This document shows positions 1 through 12,600 of a stretch of 64,000 nucleotides of DNA, piece after piece (position 1 is the first letter of the stretch; each line of letters begins with the position of its first letter). The stretch spans positions 1 through 64,000 of the forward strand of contig JAXGMN010000050.1 in assembly GCA_040768665.1 (NCBI GenBank). The letters are read 5' to 3'. The translations under genes were made by a program, and so were the position numbers. The notes under the pieces were generated by a model. That model did not search any database, had not been told where the DNA came from, and was given only the letters and a program-made list of their open reading frames with translations. Source of the DNA: JABWBD01 sp040768665 (GTDB taxonomy: Bacteria; Planctomycetota; Planctomycetia; Pirellulales; Thermoguttaceae).

Positions 1-3000
1 CCGCGCCAGCCTGGCTGGTCGGGTTGACGATGAAGTCGTTCGTCAGCCGCTCGCCGTACAGGCTGTAGCGCTGGCCGCGGACGTCGTTGCGGAAGCTGAA
101 ATTGGCCGAGGCATTGGCCCAGACGACGACGAAGCCGCCGGCGTCGTCCATGGCGACGGCCGGATTGAGCTGGTTGTCGCGGGTATCACTGTTGACGCGG
201 AACTCGCGCTTGGTATCCGCACCGTCGACCTGGCCGAAGTCGTTGCGGAGCCAGCCGTTGCCGTTTGAGTCGGAGAGGATCGGATTGCCGACGGAATCAA
301 ATCGCCGCGCGAAGACGTCGTACTCGCCGGAGCCGGGCGTGCTTTCGCCCTCCCAAACGATGACGAAGTCGCCGTCGGCGTCGATGGCGACGGCGGCGTT
401 GCGCTGGTTGCCGGCGGAAATGAAGTGGGCACGGGTTTCCGGTTTGATGACCGTCAGATCGCGCCGATAGACCTTGTAGTAGACGTCGGAAGTTCCGTCG
501 GCGCCGTACTGGGTCCAGGCCACGACGAAGTCGCCGTCGTTGTCGACCGCGACGGAGCGGGTGCTTTCTTCGAGGCCGACGCCGGACAACGTGGCGCCGG
601 TGCCGAACGACTGAGAGAACTGCTGCAAGTATTGCTTGTTGGCGTTGCTGTTGATGCGGAACTCGGCGCCGGTGGACGGAGGCCCGGCGACGGAGAAGTG
701 GAAGGTGAACCCGGAGACGCCGGAGACGCCGGCAGGCGTACCCGGTACGCCGTCGTAGTTGCCGTCCAGCGCGTTGCCGGTCTGCCGCCATACTTTGGAA
801 CTGGCGTTCCACAGCCCGGTGGCGTCCCAGACCCGATCGCGGACGGTAACGGCATAGTTGCCGGTCGACAGCGCGGGGATGCCGCCGGCGAACCCGTTGC
901 CGTCAAGAGTAATCGTCGCCTCCCACTTTCGCGTCGTGACATTTCTGATGAGGTCGACGGCGGCGATGCCGCCGGTAATCGGTGCGCCGTTGCGTTCCAG
1001 GATCCAGTTTTCGGGATTCTCGACGCTGTGCAGCCCATCCTGTTCGTCCAGTGCCTGGCTCAGCTCCTCGCTGAAGACGAAGACCAGCTTGGAAACACCG
1101 GACGGCAGGACGTCGTGGTCGAGGAGCCGATTGGCGCCGGCATCGAGAATATCCGTGACGATGGGAGCGACATCGTCGCTGTCGGTCGCAGCCGCGTCGA
1201 CGCTCGATGTGGCGCTGACGTAGCTGTTCACGGCGGAAGATCCGGTGGCCAGATCGATGCTCGTCCAGGCGACGACGAAGTTGCCGGTCGAGTCGCTGCC
1301 CACGGACGCATAATACTGGATTCCCGGGACGGTTGCGTTGGCGCGGGTCTCGGCGCCGATGAGGTTGCCCAGCCGGTCGTATTGCTGATAGTAGACGCCG
1401 TGCGTGTCTTCCTGGCCCAGTTGCTCGCCGCGCCCGCTCCAGGAGATGACGAAGTCGCCCAGGTAGTCCATGGCAACCGAGGAAAACATCTGGTCGCCGT
1501 TGGCGGTAGAGTTGACGAGGATTTCATGCGGGGGTTGGACGCTGATGGACCAGTTGTTGAGCGTCACGGTGCCGCTGGTGGTCTCCACGACGAGCTGCCA
1601 GTCGCCGAAGACGCTGGCGATGTCGGAGAGGGAATCGGTCGGTTGAACCGTTCGGGCGCCATTGGTCCACGTTCCGGACTGCGAGTCGCCCGAGTCGTCG
1701 AACGTCACCGTGTAGGTCCCGGCAAACGTGCCGGTATCGCGGAGCCCGCCGGAGGTGAGCGTGAGGCTTCTTCCTTGCGGCGAGACGAGGGTCATCCGGG
1801 CTCCATTCAGCGCGGCCGCGCTGCTGGCCGTGAAGTTTACCGAGATGTTCGTGTCGACGGCAATGAGGGGAACGTCGACGGCGAGACCCGATGCCGTGGA
1901 TGTGAAACTGCTGCGCCCGGGCGCCGCCGGGGTGAGGTTGTCCCAGTCGAACTGGCTGGCGATGACACTGTAGCCATCGCCGTCCAGTGCGCCGTCGGAC
2001 GACCAGGTGGCGACAAAATGGTTCCCGGTGAGATCGGCCGCCAAGTCGGGGAATCGCTGATTCCCGTTGGTCAGCGAGTTGAGCACGACTTCTCCCGCGA
2101 GAGGGCCGGCCAACGGGCTGCCGTCGGGATTGAACTGCCGGGCGACGATATCGTCGCCGGTGGCGCCGCGGTAGCTGGTCCAGGCGACGAGGAACCTGCC
2201 GTCTTCGCCCATGGCGACATTGGAGAACCGCTGATCGCCGGCCGTCGTCACGTTGACGCGGAACTCCGGGCCGAGGGGCTGGCCGAAGGAGTCGTAGCGG
2301 CGTGCGTAGACGCCGTGGCCGTAGCCGAGCTGATTATTGTCTTCCTGCCCGAGGCTGGACCATGTGACCACGAAATCGCCATGGACGTTCATGTCGACGT
2401 TGGCCCAGTACTGGCTGTTGGTGGTGTACATATTGACCTGGAACGGCAGGCCGTCGGGGGTGCCGTTGGCGCGGAAGCGGCGAGCCCAGACGTCGGCATT
2501 GCCGTCGCGGTAGTTGGTCCATGTGACCACGAAATCGCCATCGGCATCGACGGCGACGGCGGCGTGGCGCTGCTCGTCCGCCTCGAATCCGCTCGGGGTG
2601 ACGGGCGTGGCGACGGCGTTGTCGACCTCGGCGAGGGCGATCACTCCGTCGCCGTTGAGGTCGAGATCGGCGCGCGATCCATCGGCATCGAACTGGAGGA
2701 AGTAAACCCGGTCGAGACCAGCGACGGTTTCGGTCCAGGCGATGACATAGTCTCCGTCGGCATCGACGTCGACGGCGCCGGGGGTTTCCCCGTAGGTCCG
2801 CTGCTGGTTCGGACTCGGCCACACCGGATCATCGGGATCGGGGTCGATCGGCTCGTCGTCGTCGATCGTGAAGGTGTGGCGGTAGCCGTTTCCAGCGGGG
2901 GCCGTGCCCGGCAGGCCGTCGAAGTTGCCGTCGAGGCGGTTCAAGCCGTCGGTGACGGCATCGCGGACGGTGAGGACGTAGGTGCCGTTGGGCAGCGGAG

Positions 3001-3976
3001 CGATGCCCGGAACCGTACCATTGCCATCCAGGGTGACGACGGCTTCCCACTTATGCGAGGCGGTGTTGTCGGGCGAGAAGAACTCGATGTCGACGATGCC
3101 GCCGACGATCTCGCTGCCGGCTCGCTCGAGCGACCAGTTGTCGCGGTTGAGGACGCTGTTGATCCCCGACTCAAGATCGACGAGCGAGAGCTCTTCGCCG
3201 AAGACGACTACGAGTTGGGTGGGGACGGACGTCTGGGCCGGAGTCAGGCCGGGCTGCTCGAGGCGGTCGCCGTCGAGCAGGCGAACGTCGATGCGGTACT
3301 GGTCGTTCTGGTCCCAATCGAGGACCGGGGTACCGTTTACTTCAGCCGAGATGGTGGTTTCGGTGTTAGCAGTGATGACGGCCCAGGTCTGCTTCGTGAC
3401 ATTTCGAATGACCTGGCCAACGAGAATATCCGGAGTCCAATCGGCGCCCGCGTCGGTCAGGACGCCCTGGTTGTTCGCTCCGGTGTGCATGCCGACGTAG
3501 TGCGTCAAGACATCGGTGACGAGCGGTCCATCGTCGTCCAACACGGGCACGCTGTTGGCGCTTACGAATCGGTACACGCCGCCGGGGCCGGTCCAGACAA
3601 TGACCACGTTTCCTTCGCCATCGGTGCCTACGGAGGAGAGATGCTGATTCCCGGCCGGACTCGGGTTGACGCGAAGCTCGCGGAGGGCCGTATCGGGCTG
3701 GCCGTCGACGGTGGCCGGGAATGGTTGGCCCGCGGCGTCGTAGGTAAATCGCTGGTAGTAGATGCCGTACTGATCGTCGTCGACCTGGCCGGGCTGAAGG
3801 CCGCGACCGCTCCAGGTGACGGTGAAGTCGCCGCGGTGATCCATGGCCACGTCGGAGTAGAGTTGATTCCACTCGGTGGTGGTGTTCACGTGGACCTCGC
3901 TGCTGGCCAGGCCGTCGCCCGGGTCGAAGTCGTAGGTCTGGACGTAGACGCCGTAGTCTTCGTCGTCGGCTGACTG
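1..3976 (-). CDS. giant repeat protein, downstream portion, open to window edge
   Basis: This stretch is open on the minus strand from about 3976 to base 1 without a stop and has no start of its own. It reads as the continuation of the giant protein that begins at 13344. It repeats the motif D-x-DGDFVVxW followed by YARR(F/Y)D and EFRVN many times. It also holds two SbsA/Big_5-like Ig segments, about 3545-2860 ('VLNRDNWSLERAG') and 1175-740 ('ENPENWILERNG'). A P/Homo-B-like beta domain lies at about 1970-1530 ('GDWQLVVETTSGTVTLNNW'), and an EF-hand-like loop ('DLNGDGVIALAE') near 2640. The same domain order occurs in the upstream intact portion, so the protein looks like a duplicated module. 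It is separated from that portion by several frameshifts. The C-terminus, where a sorting or anchoring signal would be expected, lies outside the window. Confidence 0.7.
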
Positions 3977-6312
3977 TCGCCGTCCTGGTCGGGATGCGGA
4001 CGTTGACCAGGTGACGCGAAGCGATCACCGAGGTTCACGGGCACGCTGATACCGCTGGTCTCCGGCGATCGTCGGATCTTCACGACAAACTGGGTGGTCA
4101 ACGGCACATCGTTATCGAAGAGGCGGGCCAGAACGTCGCTGTTGCCGGTGGCGTTGCTGGTCCAGGTGACGACGTAGTACAGGTAATCCATGGCGACGCT
4201 GCCGACGATCTGATCGCCGGGGAGAGCGGGAGACGACGAGGAATTCCTGCTCGGTATCGGCGGATGGCCTGTCGGGCAGGGCATCGGCGACATTGCAGGA
4301 GTAGCTGCGACCGTAGACGCCGTAGTTGGTTCCTCCGCCGGACTGGCTGCGTCTTCGTGCGACCAGACGATGACGAAGTCGCCGTCGACGTCCATGGCCA
4401 CGTGCGACCGGCTTGCAAGTCGTCGGCGGTGCGGAATTCCCCGCGCCAAGGGTATTGACGCGGAACGCCGCCGAGCGGATCGCCGTTGGCGGCGAAGCGG
4501 CGAGCGTAGATGTCGGCGTCACCGCCCTGGGTAATCGTCCAGGTGACGATGAAATCGCCGTCCTTGTCGGCGGCCACCTGGGCATAGCAGCGGACATGGC
4601 CGTCGAACTCGGGCTCCGGCGTGATCGGCGTCTTGACCTTCACCTTCGGCGTGCCGTCGGCGTTGAACAGCCGGAAATAGACGCGATCGAGGTTGTCGAT
4701 CGACGTCCGTAACGACCACGTGGTCGCCATCGGCATCGACGGCGACGGCATCGGGGATGTCGGTGCGACCCGGGTCGGGTTGTCGTCACCGCCGGACGTA
4801 TCGATAATGAAGGAGAGCGACATATCGCGTCCGGCCGGGAGTGAAGCCACGCCGGGCGAGCGGATTGCCTACGGCATCGCGGATGCCGGATTGCGTTTCC
4901 ATCACGGCCGTGGTTCGTCGTCGGGCTACCGGGTGAAGGGCGGTGATCGTAGAGGCTGCTGGCAAGCCCGGGCTGGCGTTGAAGGTGATGACGGCTTCCC
5001 ACTTGTTGGTCTTCACGGCCTCGTCGAGATTGAGCTGCCACGACTTGTTCAGCCCGAACTCGACGCTGGCGATCGCGTTGTCGACCTCGACGCCGTTGCG
5101 AGCCAAGACCCGTTCTCGATGTTCTCGACGCTGTCGTCGCCGGTGAGCTAGAGGTTTTCGTCGAAGACGACGACGATCTTCTGAAGCCGCGACTTGACCG
5201 GCTGCGAGGTGGTTGGCGCAAACGACCCGTCGGTCTGCCGAAGCTCGGTCATGAGCGGCCCGGCGGTGTCGGTGGGCTCGTCGCGGCGGGCGAAGATGCG
5301 CTGGTCGCCGACGCCGCGGCCGGCCTCAAACGACGATCATGTCGCCGTCGGGCTCCATGCCGACGGTGGGGAATTGCTGCACGCCGGCCTCGGTGCGATT
5401 CACGCGGGACTGCACGCTGACCGGCTGGGAGGCCGCATTGCACGGCGGAGGAAGACGCCCTCGTCGTCGCGATCGGCGATGAGGTCGGTGCTGGGATTCA
5501 ACGGATGGGGTTGGCCGCCTTCGCCGTTCCAGGGCGATGATGATCGCCGTCGGCGGTGTCCATGGCGACCGACGGGTTGACTTGGGAATCGCCGAACTGG
5601 GCCTGGTTGGTCTGACCGGAATGCCGCTGCCGCCATCGGTGGAGAAACGCTGCCAGAAGACGTCGTACTCGGTGACGTTGTCGACATAGCTTTCCCAGAC
5701 GACGATGAATTGTCCGGAGGTCGTTCATGGCCATCTTGCGGATTTCGGGAGACCTGCTGCATCGGGTCGCTGCCGCTGCCCGCGTCGTCGTCGACCTGGA
5801 ACTCACCGCCGAGCGGGAGTCCGCCCGTGGCGAACCGGCGGGCAATGATGCTGGCGTTGGTGACGACACCGTTGGTCTTGCGCGGTCGCGGAGTCCCAGG
5901 CTGCCACGAAGGAGCCGTCGGTATTGTGCATGACCACGGTCGGGTTGACCTGGAAGGCGGTCGTGCCGGGGTCGTGGTTGCGTTGATCAGCTCGCTCCAC
6001 GCCGGCCGTTCGCCAAGGTTCGTGAAGATCTGGCCGCGAACGTCGTTGAAGAAGCTGAAGTCCGGATCGGCGGTGCTCCAGACGACGACGAAGTCGCCGT
6101 CGTCGTCCATGTCAACCAGGTTGAGCTGGTGGCCGGTGATGTCGGTGTGGATGCGGAATTCCGACGCAACGTGATCCGCCAGGTTGATCCGCCCGTCGCC
6201 GTCGAGGTCGAGCATATCGTCGAGGTCCGTGATTCCGTCGCCGTTGACGTCGACGAGCTCAAGGAGCTCTTCGGCGGACTTGCCGGTTTCTCCTCCGAGC
6301 CATGTCGATATA
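3977..6312 (-). pseudogene. frameshifted middle part of the giant repeat protein
   Basis: Pieces of recognisable coding sequence switch reading frame repeatedly here. Examples are 'VNGDGITDLDDMLDLDGDGR' (a dockerin/EF-hand-like segment near 6200-6260), 'EFGLNKSWQLNLDEA' near 5050, 'GDFIVTWTITQGGDADIYA' near 4540 and 'VAMDYLYYVVTWTSNATGN' near 4170. Each is homologous to parts of the intact upstream portion, so the ancestral frame ran straight through. The first break lies near 6300, where the frame changes just after the residues VDDDAGYIDM, and the last near 3975. At least five single-base-type frame changes are needed to join the fragments. Either the gene is decaying here or this repetitive stretch was sequenced or assembled badly. 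The neighbouring 4 kb downstream is cleanly open, which fits the second explanation slightly better. Confidence 0.65.
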
Positions 6313-6644
6313 GCCCGCGTCGTCGTCGACGTGGAACTCACCGCCGAGCGGAGTCCCGCCGGTGGCGAACCGGCGGGCAATGATGTTGGCGTTGGTGACG
6401 ACACCGTTGGTCTGCGCGGCCGCGCGGTCCCAGGCCGCGACGAAAGAGCCGTCGGTATTGTGCATGACCACGGTCGGGTTGACCTGGAAGGCCGTGGTAC
6501 CCGGGGTGGTGGTGGCGTTGACGGTCAGTTCCACGCCGGCTCGTTCGCCAAGGTTCGTGTAGATCTGGCCGCGAACGTCGTTGAAGAAGCTGAAGTCCTG
6601 GCCGGCGGTGCTCCAGACGACGACGAAGTCGCCGTCGTTGTCGA
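5779..6644. repeat. tandem near-identical 330-bp copies (5779-6110 and 6313-6644)
   Basis: The two stretches align almost base for base, with scattered substitutions and small indels. Both encode the minus-strand segment FFNDVRGQI(F/Y)TNLGER followed by NATTTP and RRFATGG. About 200 bp separate them, including the EF-hand/dockerin-like segment. The left copy carries frame-disrupting indels that the right copy lacks. Confidence 0.75.
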
Positions 6645-9600
6645 CGGCCACGGAGCGGGTGCTCTCCTCCTGGCCGGTGCCGGTGCCGCGGACCTGGGAG
6701 AAGCGCTGCTCGCGCTGGCGTGTGGCGTCGGGATTGATGCGGAACTCGGCGCCGGTCTGGGGGCTGCCGTTGACGGTGAAAAAGTGCTGGTAGCCGCCGA
6801 AGCCGACGTTGATCGGGTCGGAACCGGGCAGGCCGTCGAAGTTGCCGTCGAGCGGATTGCCGACCACCAGCAACTGGCTGCCGGGATCGGCGTCGGGATC
6901 GAAGAAGACCGAAACGTCGTTGACCAGGTCTTTGATCGTGAGCACGTAGTTGCCCTCGGCCAGCGGCGTGCGGTCCTGGCTGAGGCCGTTGCCGTCGAGC
7001 TTGAGAACGACTTCGATTTTTCGGGTGGTGGGGTTCCAGAGATCGAAGTTCGGATCCGTGGATGCCCTTCCGAGGTAGTCCGTCACCTGGATGATGGCGC
7101 CCTGGATGTCGCTGCCGTTGCGGCTGAGTATCCAGTTCTGCGGATTGAGCACGCTATGCATGCCGCTCGATCCGCCGGCGGTGAGGAGATTCTCGTCGAA
7201 GAGGACCTTCAACTCGGTGATGCCGCCGCCGAGCGGCTGAAGCACGTCGTTTTGAAGCACGCGCTGGCCGTCTGCAAGGACATCGGTCACCAGGGGGCCG
7301 ACGACGTCGGTCTGGGGAGCGTCGTTGACACTGGTATAGCTGTAGATGCTCGTTCGCGGCAGACCGGTGGCGGGATCGATCACGAATTGGCCGGAGGTAC
7401 CGAGTTCCGGCCCCGTCCAGACAAGGACGAAGTTGCCGACGGCATCGGAGGCGATACTGGGCATCCATTGATCGCCGGGCAGATTGTTGTTGGCGCGAGT
7501 TTCGCCGCTGATCTGCGTGGCACGGTTGTCGTAGCGCTGGTAGAAGGTGCCGTAGCCCTGGGTATCGGACTGGTTCGGCTGCATGCCGACGCCGCTCCAG
7601 GCGACGGTAAAGTTCCCTTCGTGGTCCATGGCCACCGTGGAGAACATCTGGTTACCGCTGAGGGTGGTATTCACGCGGAACGAGGAGGCACTGGCGTTGA
7701 CCTCCGAGATTTCGAGCCACCACGATCCTTCCGGCAACAAAGAGTTCATAAAGCCGGTGAGATTGTTGTTTTCGCGGTCGCGGACGATGAGGGTCCAGGT
7801 TCCCGCCGACCCCTCGCCCTCGAACGCGCTGAGATTCTCCTGCGGCACCCAGGAGCCGGTATAGGGGGGCACCGCGCCGAGATCGGACTCGGTGATCCGC
7901 ACACTTCCGCGGGCCTCGTCGTCGAACACGGTGTCGATCAACGAGTTTCCGGCAGGGCGACTGCCATCGGTCTGCAGTCGGCGGGGGAGGCTGTTGAACA
8001 GCGTGACCTCGGTGCCGTCCGGGCTCCGCAAGATCACCTCGAGATCCTCGAGCCGCTGATGGAAGAGATCGACGATCTTGACGTTGACGTCCTGGACCTC
8101 GAAGTTATCGCCCACCGAGATCGAGAAGGCATGCTGGCCCGTGATGATGTGCGGGAATGGATCCACGTAGCGATGCGGCTGGGGAATCGAGAGTTCCGCC
8201 CAGACGGAACTGCCGCTGAGATCGGCGGCGGTGTCGGTCCACGTGACGATGTAATTGGCTCCGTCGAGGCTCATGGCCACGTCGGGATAGCGCTGATCGC
8301 CGGCAACGGTGTCGTTGATGCGGATTTCGCCGGCCAACGGGCCGGCGACCGGGGTGCCGTCGGCGTTGAACTCGCGGGCGATGATGTCGTCGCCGATGCC
8401 GTTCTGGTCGCTCGTCCAGGCGATCACGAAATTGCCCTGGGCGCCCATGGCGATGCTGGAGCCCTGCTGGCTGCCGGCGGTGGTGACGTTCACCTGGAAC
8501 TCGGGCGCCATGGGCACGCCGAACGAATCGTAGCGGCGGGCGTAGATGCCGTAGCCGGTGCCGTTCTGCCCGTTGTCTTCCTGCCCGTAGCTCGACCAGG
8601 TGATGGCAAAATCGCCATCGGCATCCATGGCCACGTCGGACCACTTCTGGACGTCGTCGGTGTACGTGTTGACCAGGAAAGCCTCGGTGACCTGAGCCTT
8701 GAAGACGGGGCTGCCGATGGAATCGACCCCGATCAGCTCTCCGAGCGCATCGAAGCGGCGGGCGTAGACGTCGGCGTTGCCGCCACGATAGTTGGTCCAG
8801 GTGATGACGAAATCGCCGTCCTTATCCATGGCCACGCTCGGGTGGTCCTGTGCGTCGTTGGCGAAGTCCTGAAACGCCGCAGCGACGGCGGGGTCGGAAA
8901 CGTCGTAGGGCGTGACAGGGAGGATCGGCGCCGCGTCGGTCCACACGCCTACGACCTGGCCGGACGCATTCAGTCTCGGCAGGTCGGCCGGGGTTCCATC
9001 GGCATCGTACAACTGCATCCAGACGCGGTCACGGCCCTCGGCAACGTCGTAGGCGGTCCAGGCCACCACGTACTGGCCGTCGCTGTCGGCGGCGACGGCG
9101 CCGGGGTTTTCGGGGTTCGTGGTGGCGTTGATCCGCTGCTTCTGATTGGGAGCGACGGCGTGATCGACCTCCTGATCGGGATCGCCGATGGCGACCGTGA
9201 AGGTCCGCGACATGTTGACGCCGCCGGGAACGAATCCGGTGTAGCCCAGCGGATTTCCGCTGGACGAGGCGTCGCGGAGACCGGACATACCCGCTTCGGT
9301 CCGCGGGGCGAGGGCCTCGATGCGGTATTCACCGGTAGCCAGGGCGGGAACGCCGTCCATCAGCCCGCCGTTGGCGTCCAGGATGAGCACCGCTTCCCAC
9401 TTGTTGGTCGGAATGTCGCTGAGCTCGTAGGTGCCGCCGAAGGGATCGGCCTTGCCGGCCAGATTGGCGGCCATGTTCAGCCCGAACTCGACGTGCGCGA
9501 CGCCGGCGGGGATCTCCACGTCGTTGCGGTAGACCTTGAAATTCTCCGGATTGAGAATACTGTTGGGATCGAGCGCGGGATCGACCGCGAGCATGTTCTC

Positions 9601-12600
9601 GTCGAACGAGAGCACGACATACTGGGTGTAGCCCTGGATGAAACCGCCGTTGGCCACACCATCGCCCTGCGAGTTGGCCAGGTCCAACAGTCGCGGGCCG
9701 GCCGTGTCGGTGATCTCGTCAAAGCGGCGGTAGTAGAGGTTGGTGTTGGAGATGCCCGTCGAGGTAAACTCCTCGAACTGAGTCCACAGCATAGTGAAAT
9801 CGCCGTCGGGCTCCGCGGCGATCGAAACGTCTTGTTGCGTGGTGCCGGTGTTGCCGTTGGTAATCAGGCGCACCTCGAGGTCGGGCCGGACTCCTTCCGG
9901 GCTGAGGCTGTTCGTCTGCACCGGCAGGGAAAACCCGTCGTCGTGGGCCTCGCCCTGGAAGGTGACCTCGAAGACGTGGTGGATTGTCGGATCGATGCCG
10001 ACGGTGCCCCAACTCCAACCGTTGGTCAGCGCACGGGCATCGATTTCACTGGAATTCACGTAGCGGACATCGATAGAGGATTCATAGGAAGTCTCCGGGA
10101 GCCATTCGACGCCGGTCCGCGCGGCGCCTTCCAGCGCGTTGTCGATGGCGGTGATCGTCTGCGCGATGTTGAGTACGCTGTTCGTAAAGACCGGGCTGAC
10201 GGTAATATCTTCAAAGCCGGACACGCCATCGCGCGACAGGCGGATGACGAAGGTGCCCCCGGTGGCGGCTCGCGGAATCGCGATGACCCAGCGATCGTTG
10301 TGGCCGTCGCGGTAGGCGTTGGCGATGCTGTCGCTGTAGAGCGTGGTAATGCTCTGCGACTGCGGATCGGCGTCCCACCGCGAGAACAGTGCGCCGTAGG
10401 CCTCGCCGCGGAGCAGTCCGGCGACACTGTTGAGGATCGCGCTGAGCCGGCCGATCTGTTCGGGATTGGCGCCCGCAAGCTGGGCATTGATCAGGATCTG
10501 CTCAATGCCGCCGTCGATGTCGCCGTTGTTGCCGGCCGGTGACCCGAACGATCCGAACGCGTTCGACTGCGGATCGAAATACACCCGCAGATCCTCGTTG
10601 CGGCTGCTGTTGATCAGTTCCGAGAACAGTTGGCCGGTGAAACCGGCGTTGACCGAGGCGTCGGGACCGTATCCCTCGTAGGCGATGACAAGGTCGCCGT
10701 CGGCGTCGAGGGCAGGGTCCGGGCTGCCCTGCCAGAGCGGCCATCGCGGGGTATCGTCGTCGCCCGCGCTATTGACTCGGAAAGTCGGCCGAATCTCGGC
10801 GCCGCTGACGTTCCCGCTGGAATCGAACAACTGGAACATCCGGGCCGAGGCATTGCTGAATGTGCCCGGCACCGTATCGCCCCCCGCCGCATGCGCGGAG
10901 GAGATAATATAATTATTATTCATGTCGAAGGCCGCCGCGGGAGGCCCGGCACCGACCGCCCCGCGCTGGCTCAAGAGCACCTCGCCATCAGGATCGTACA
11001 CTTTGTAGACGACGCTGAAGCCGGTCGCGTTGCCGATGAAATAATTCGGGTCGGAGGTGAACCGCCAGGCGACGAGGATGTTGCCGTCGTGGCTCAACTG
11101 GACGTGGGGATCGAGATGGACGGCGGTGTTTTCGGTGTTGACCAGCACCTGGTCGCCCTGGCGCTCGCCGTAGCGGTTGTACCGCTGCATCTTGACGCCG
11201 TTGAAGTAGCTGAGGTCCTGGCCGCCGTTGGCCCAGGCGATCACGAAGTTGCCTTCGAAATCGACCCCGACGCTCGGAGAGAACTGCGGATTGACGCGAT
11301 CCTGGTTCACCAGGAACGTGTAGTACTCGGAGGTCTCGTCCGTAATGTTGACATTTGCCTGCAGTGGCAGGCCGGTGTTCGGGTTCACCACCGGCACGTA
11401 CGCCAGCTCGAACTGATCCTTTCCCAACTGGGTTCCGAAGGTGGCCTTGTACTTCACCCGGAACTGGAACGGATCGGTCGACGAGACCCTCGAGACCGCC
11501 ACCCCGTCGAAGCCGAGCTCTTCCAATTCCACGCGAATGCTGTTGGCCACGGCGGTGAGCGTCGAGCTGTTCGTGCTGTTGAACGCAATGTCCTTAGTCT
11601 CGCGGTCGCCGATCCGCAGGCGGAATTCGCCCGTCAGAGGGCCGCCCACCGTACTGTCGATCGAAAGAAGCTGCACGACTTCGGTGTCGGGCGAAACGAG
11701 CGAACGGATCCCCGGAGTGAGGATACCGTAGTTGTCGGCCAGCTCCGCGTCGTAATCGGAACTGGACGGATCGAAGACATCCATCAGCCCGACCGGCGAG
11801 AATCGCCGCGCGTAGATATCGCTGACACTGCCGGCCGATTCGTCGTCGGAAACCTCGCTCTGCCAGGTGATCACAAAGTCGCCGTCGGGATCCATGGCCA
11901 CGACGGGATTGGTCTGGTTGAAGACATCCGGTGAGAAGGTGAACGGATCGTCGGTTTCCACCGGATTGACGCGGAACTCCGCGCTGGGCTGCTTGACGGT
12001 TTGGATATCCAGATCCGGCGACGCGACCAGCGAATTGCCGAGCTCGTCGGTCAGGGCCGAGACGACCAGCTCGGGATGGTCTTTCTTGCCCGCCTCGCCG
12101 GTGAAATGGACGTCGAAGACCGTGCCGTCCACGACTCCCGGAATGCCGACGACCGGGATGACGGTGACGTTCGGCAACGCGCTGCGGAAGTTTTCCGGGG
12201 CCGACCGCGGGCCGTGTGCGCCGGGCGAAAGGTTGTTCGGCGGGTAGTCGATCGGCCCTATCGGGATGTCGTCGGACGTGGTGGCGGCAAAATAGCTCTG
12301 GATCGCCGTGGCCGTCTGCTTGGGATTGGTCGGGGAGATGGGGATGTTCGAGATGAGGATCGGTTCGCGGACCGTCGACGGAATCACGGCGGGGTAGAAA
12401 CCGCTGGAGAAGTTCACGGTATTGCGCGGGATGGTAATCTCGGGCTGCGAGACTCCCGCGGTCTCTTCGCCGAAGTCGATGATGTACTCGTGCGGGTTGA
12501 CCGCCCAGACCGTAACATGCCGCGAGCTGAACACCCGGCCGGGATCCTGGGGAGTCGGAGCCGGGACATCGGGAAATCCCCGCAGCGCCTGCTCAATCCG

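Noticed and set aside
425..10542. Very long plus-strand open frames (425-3973 and 6184-10542) opposite the giant gene.
   Set aside because: They are the antisense of repeated, GC-rich, Asp/Gly/Val-rich coding sequence. Their products are compositionally odd, with no domain or start signal, while the minus strand shows clear repeats and domains.
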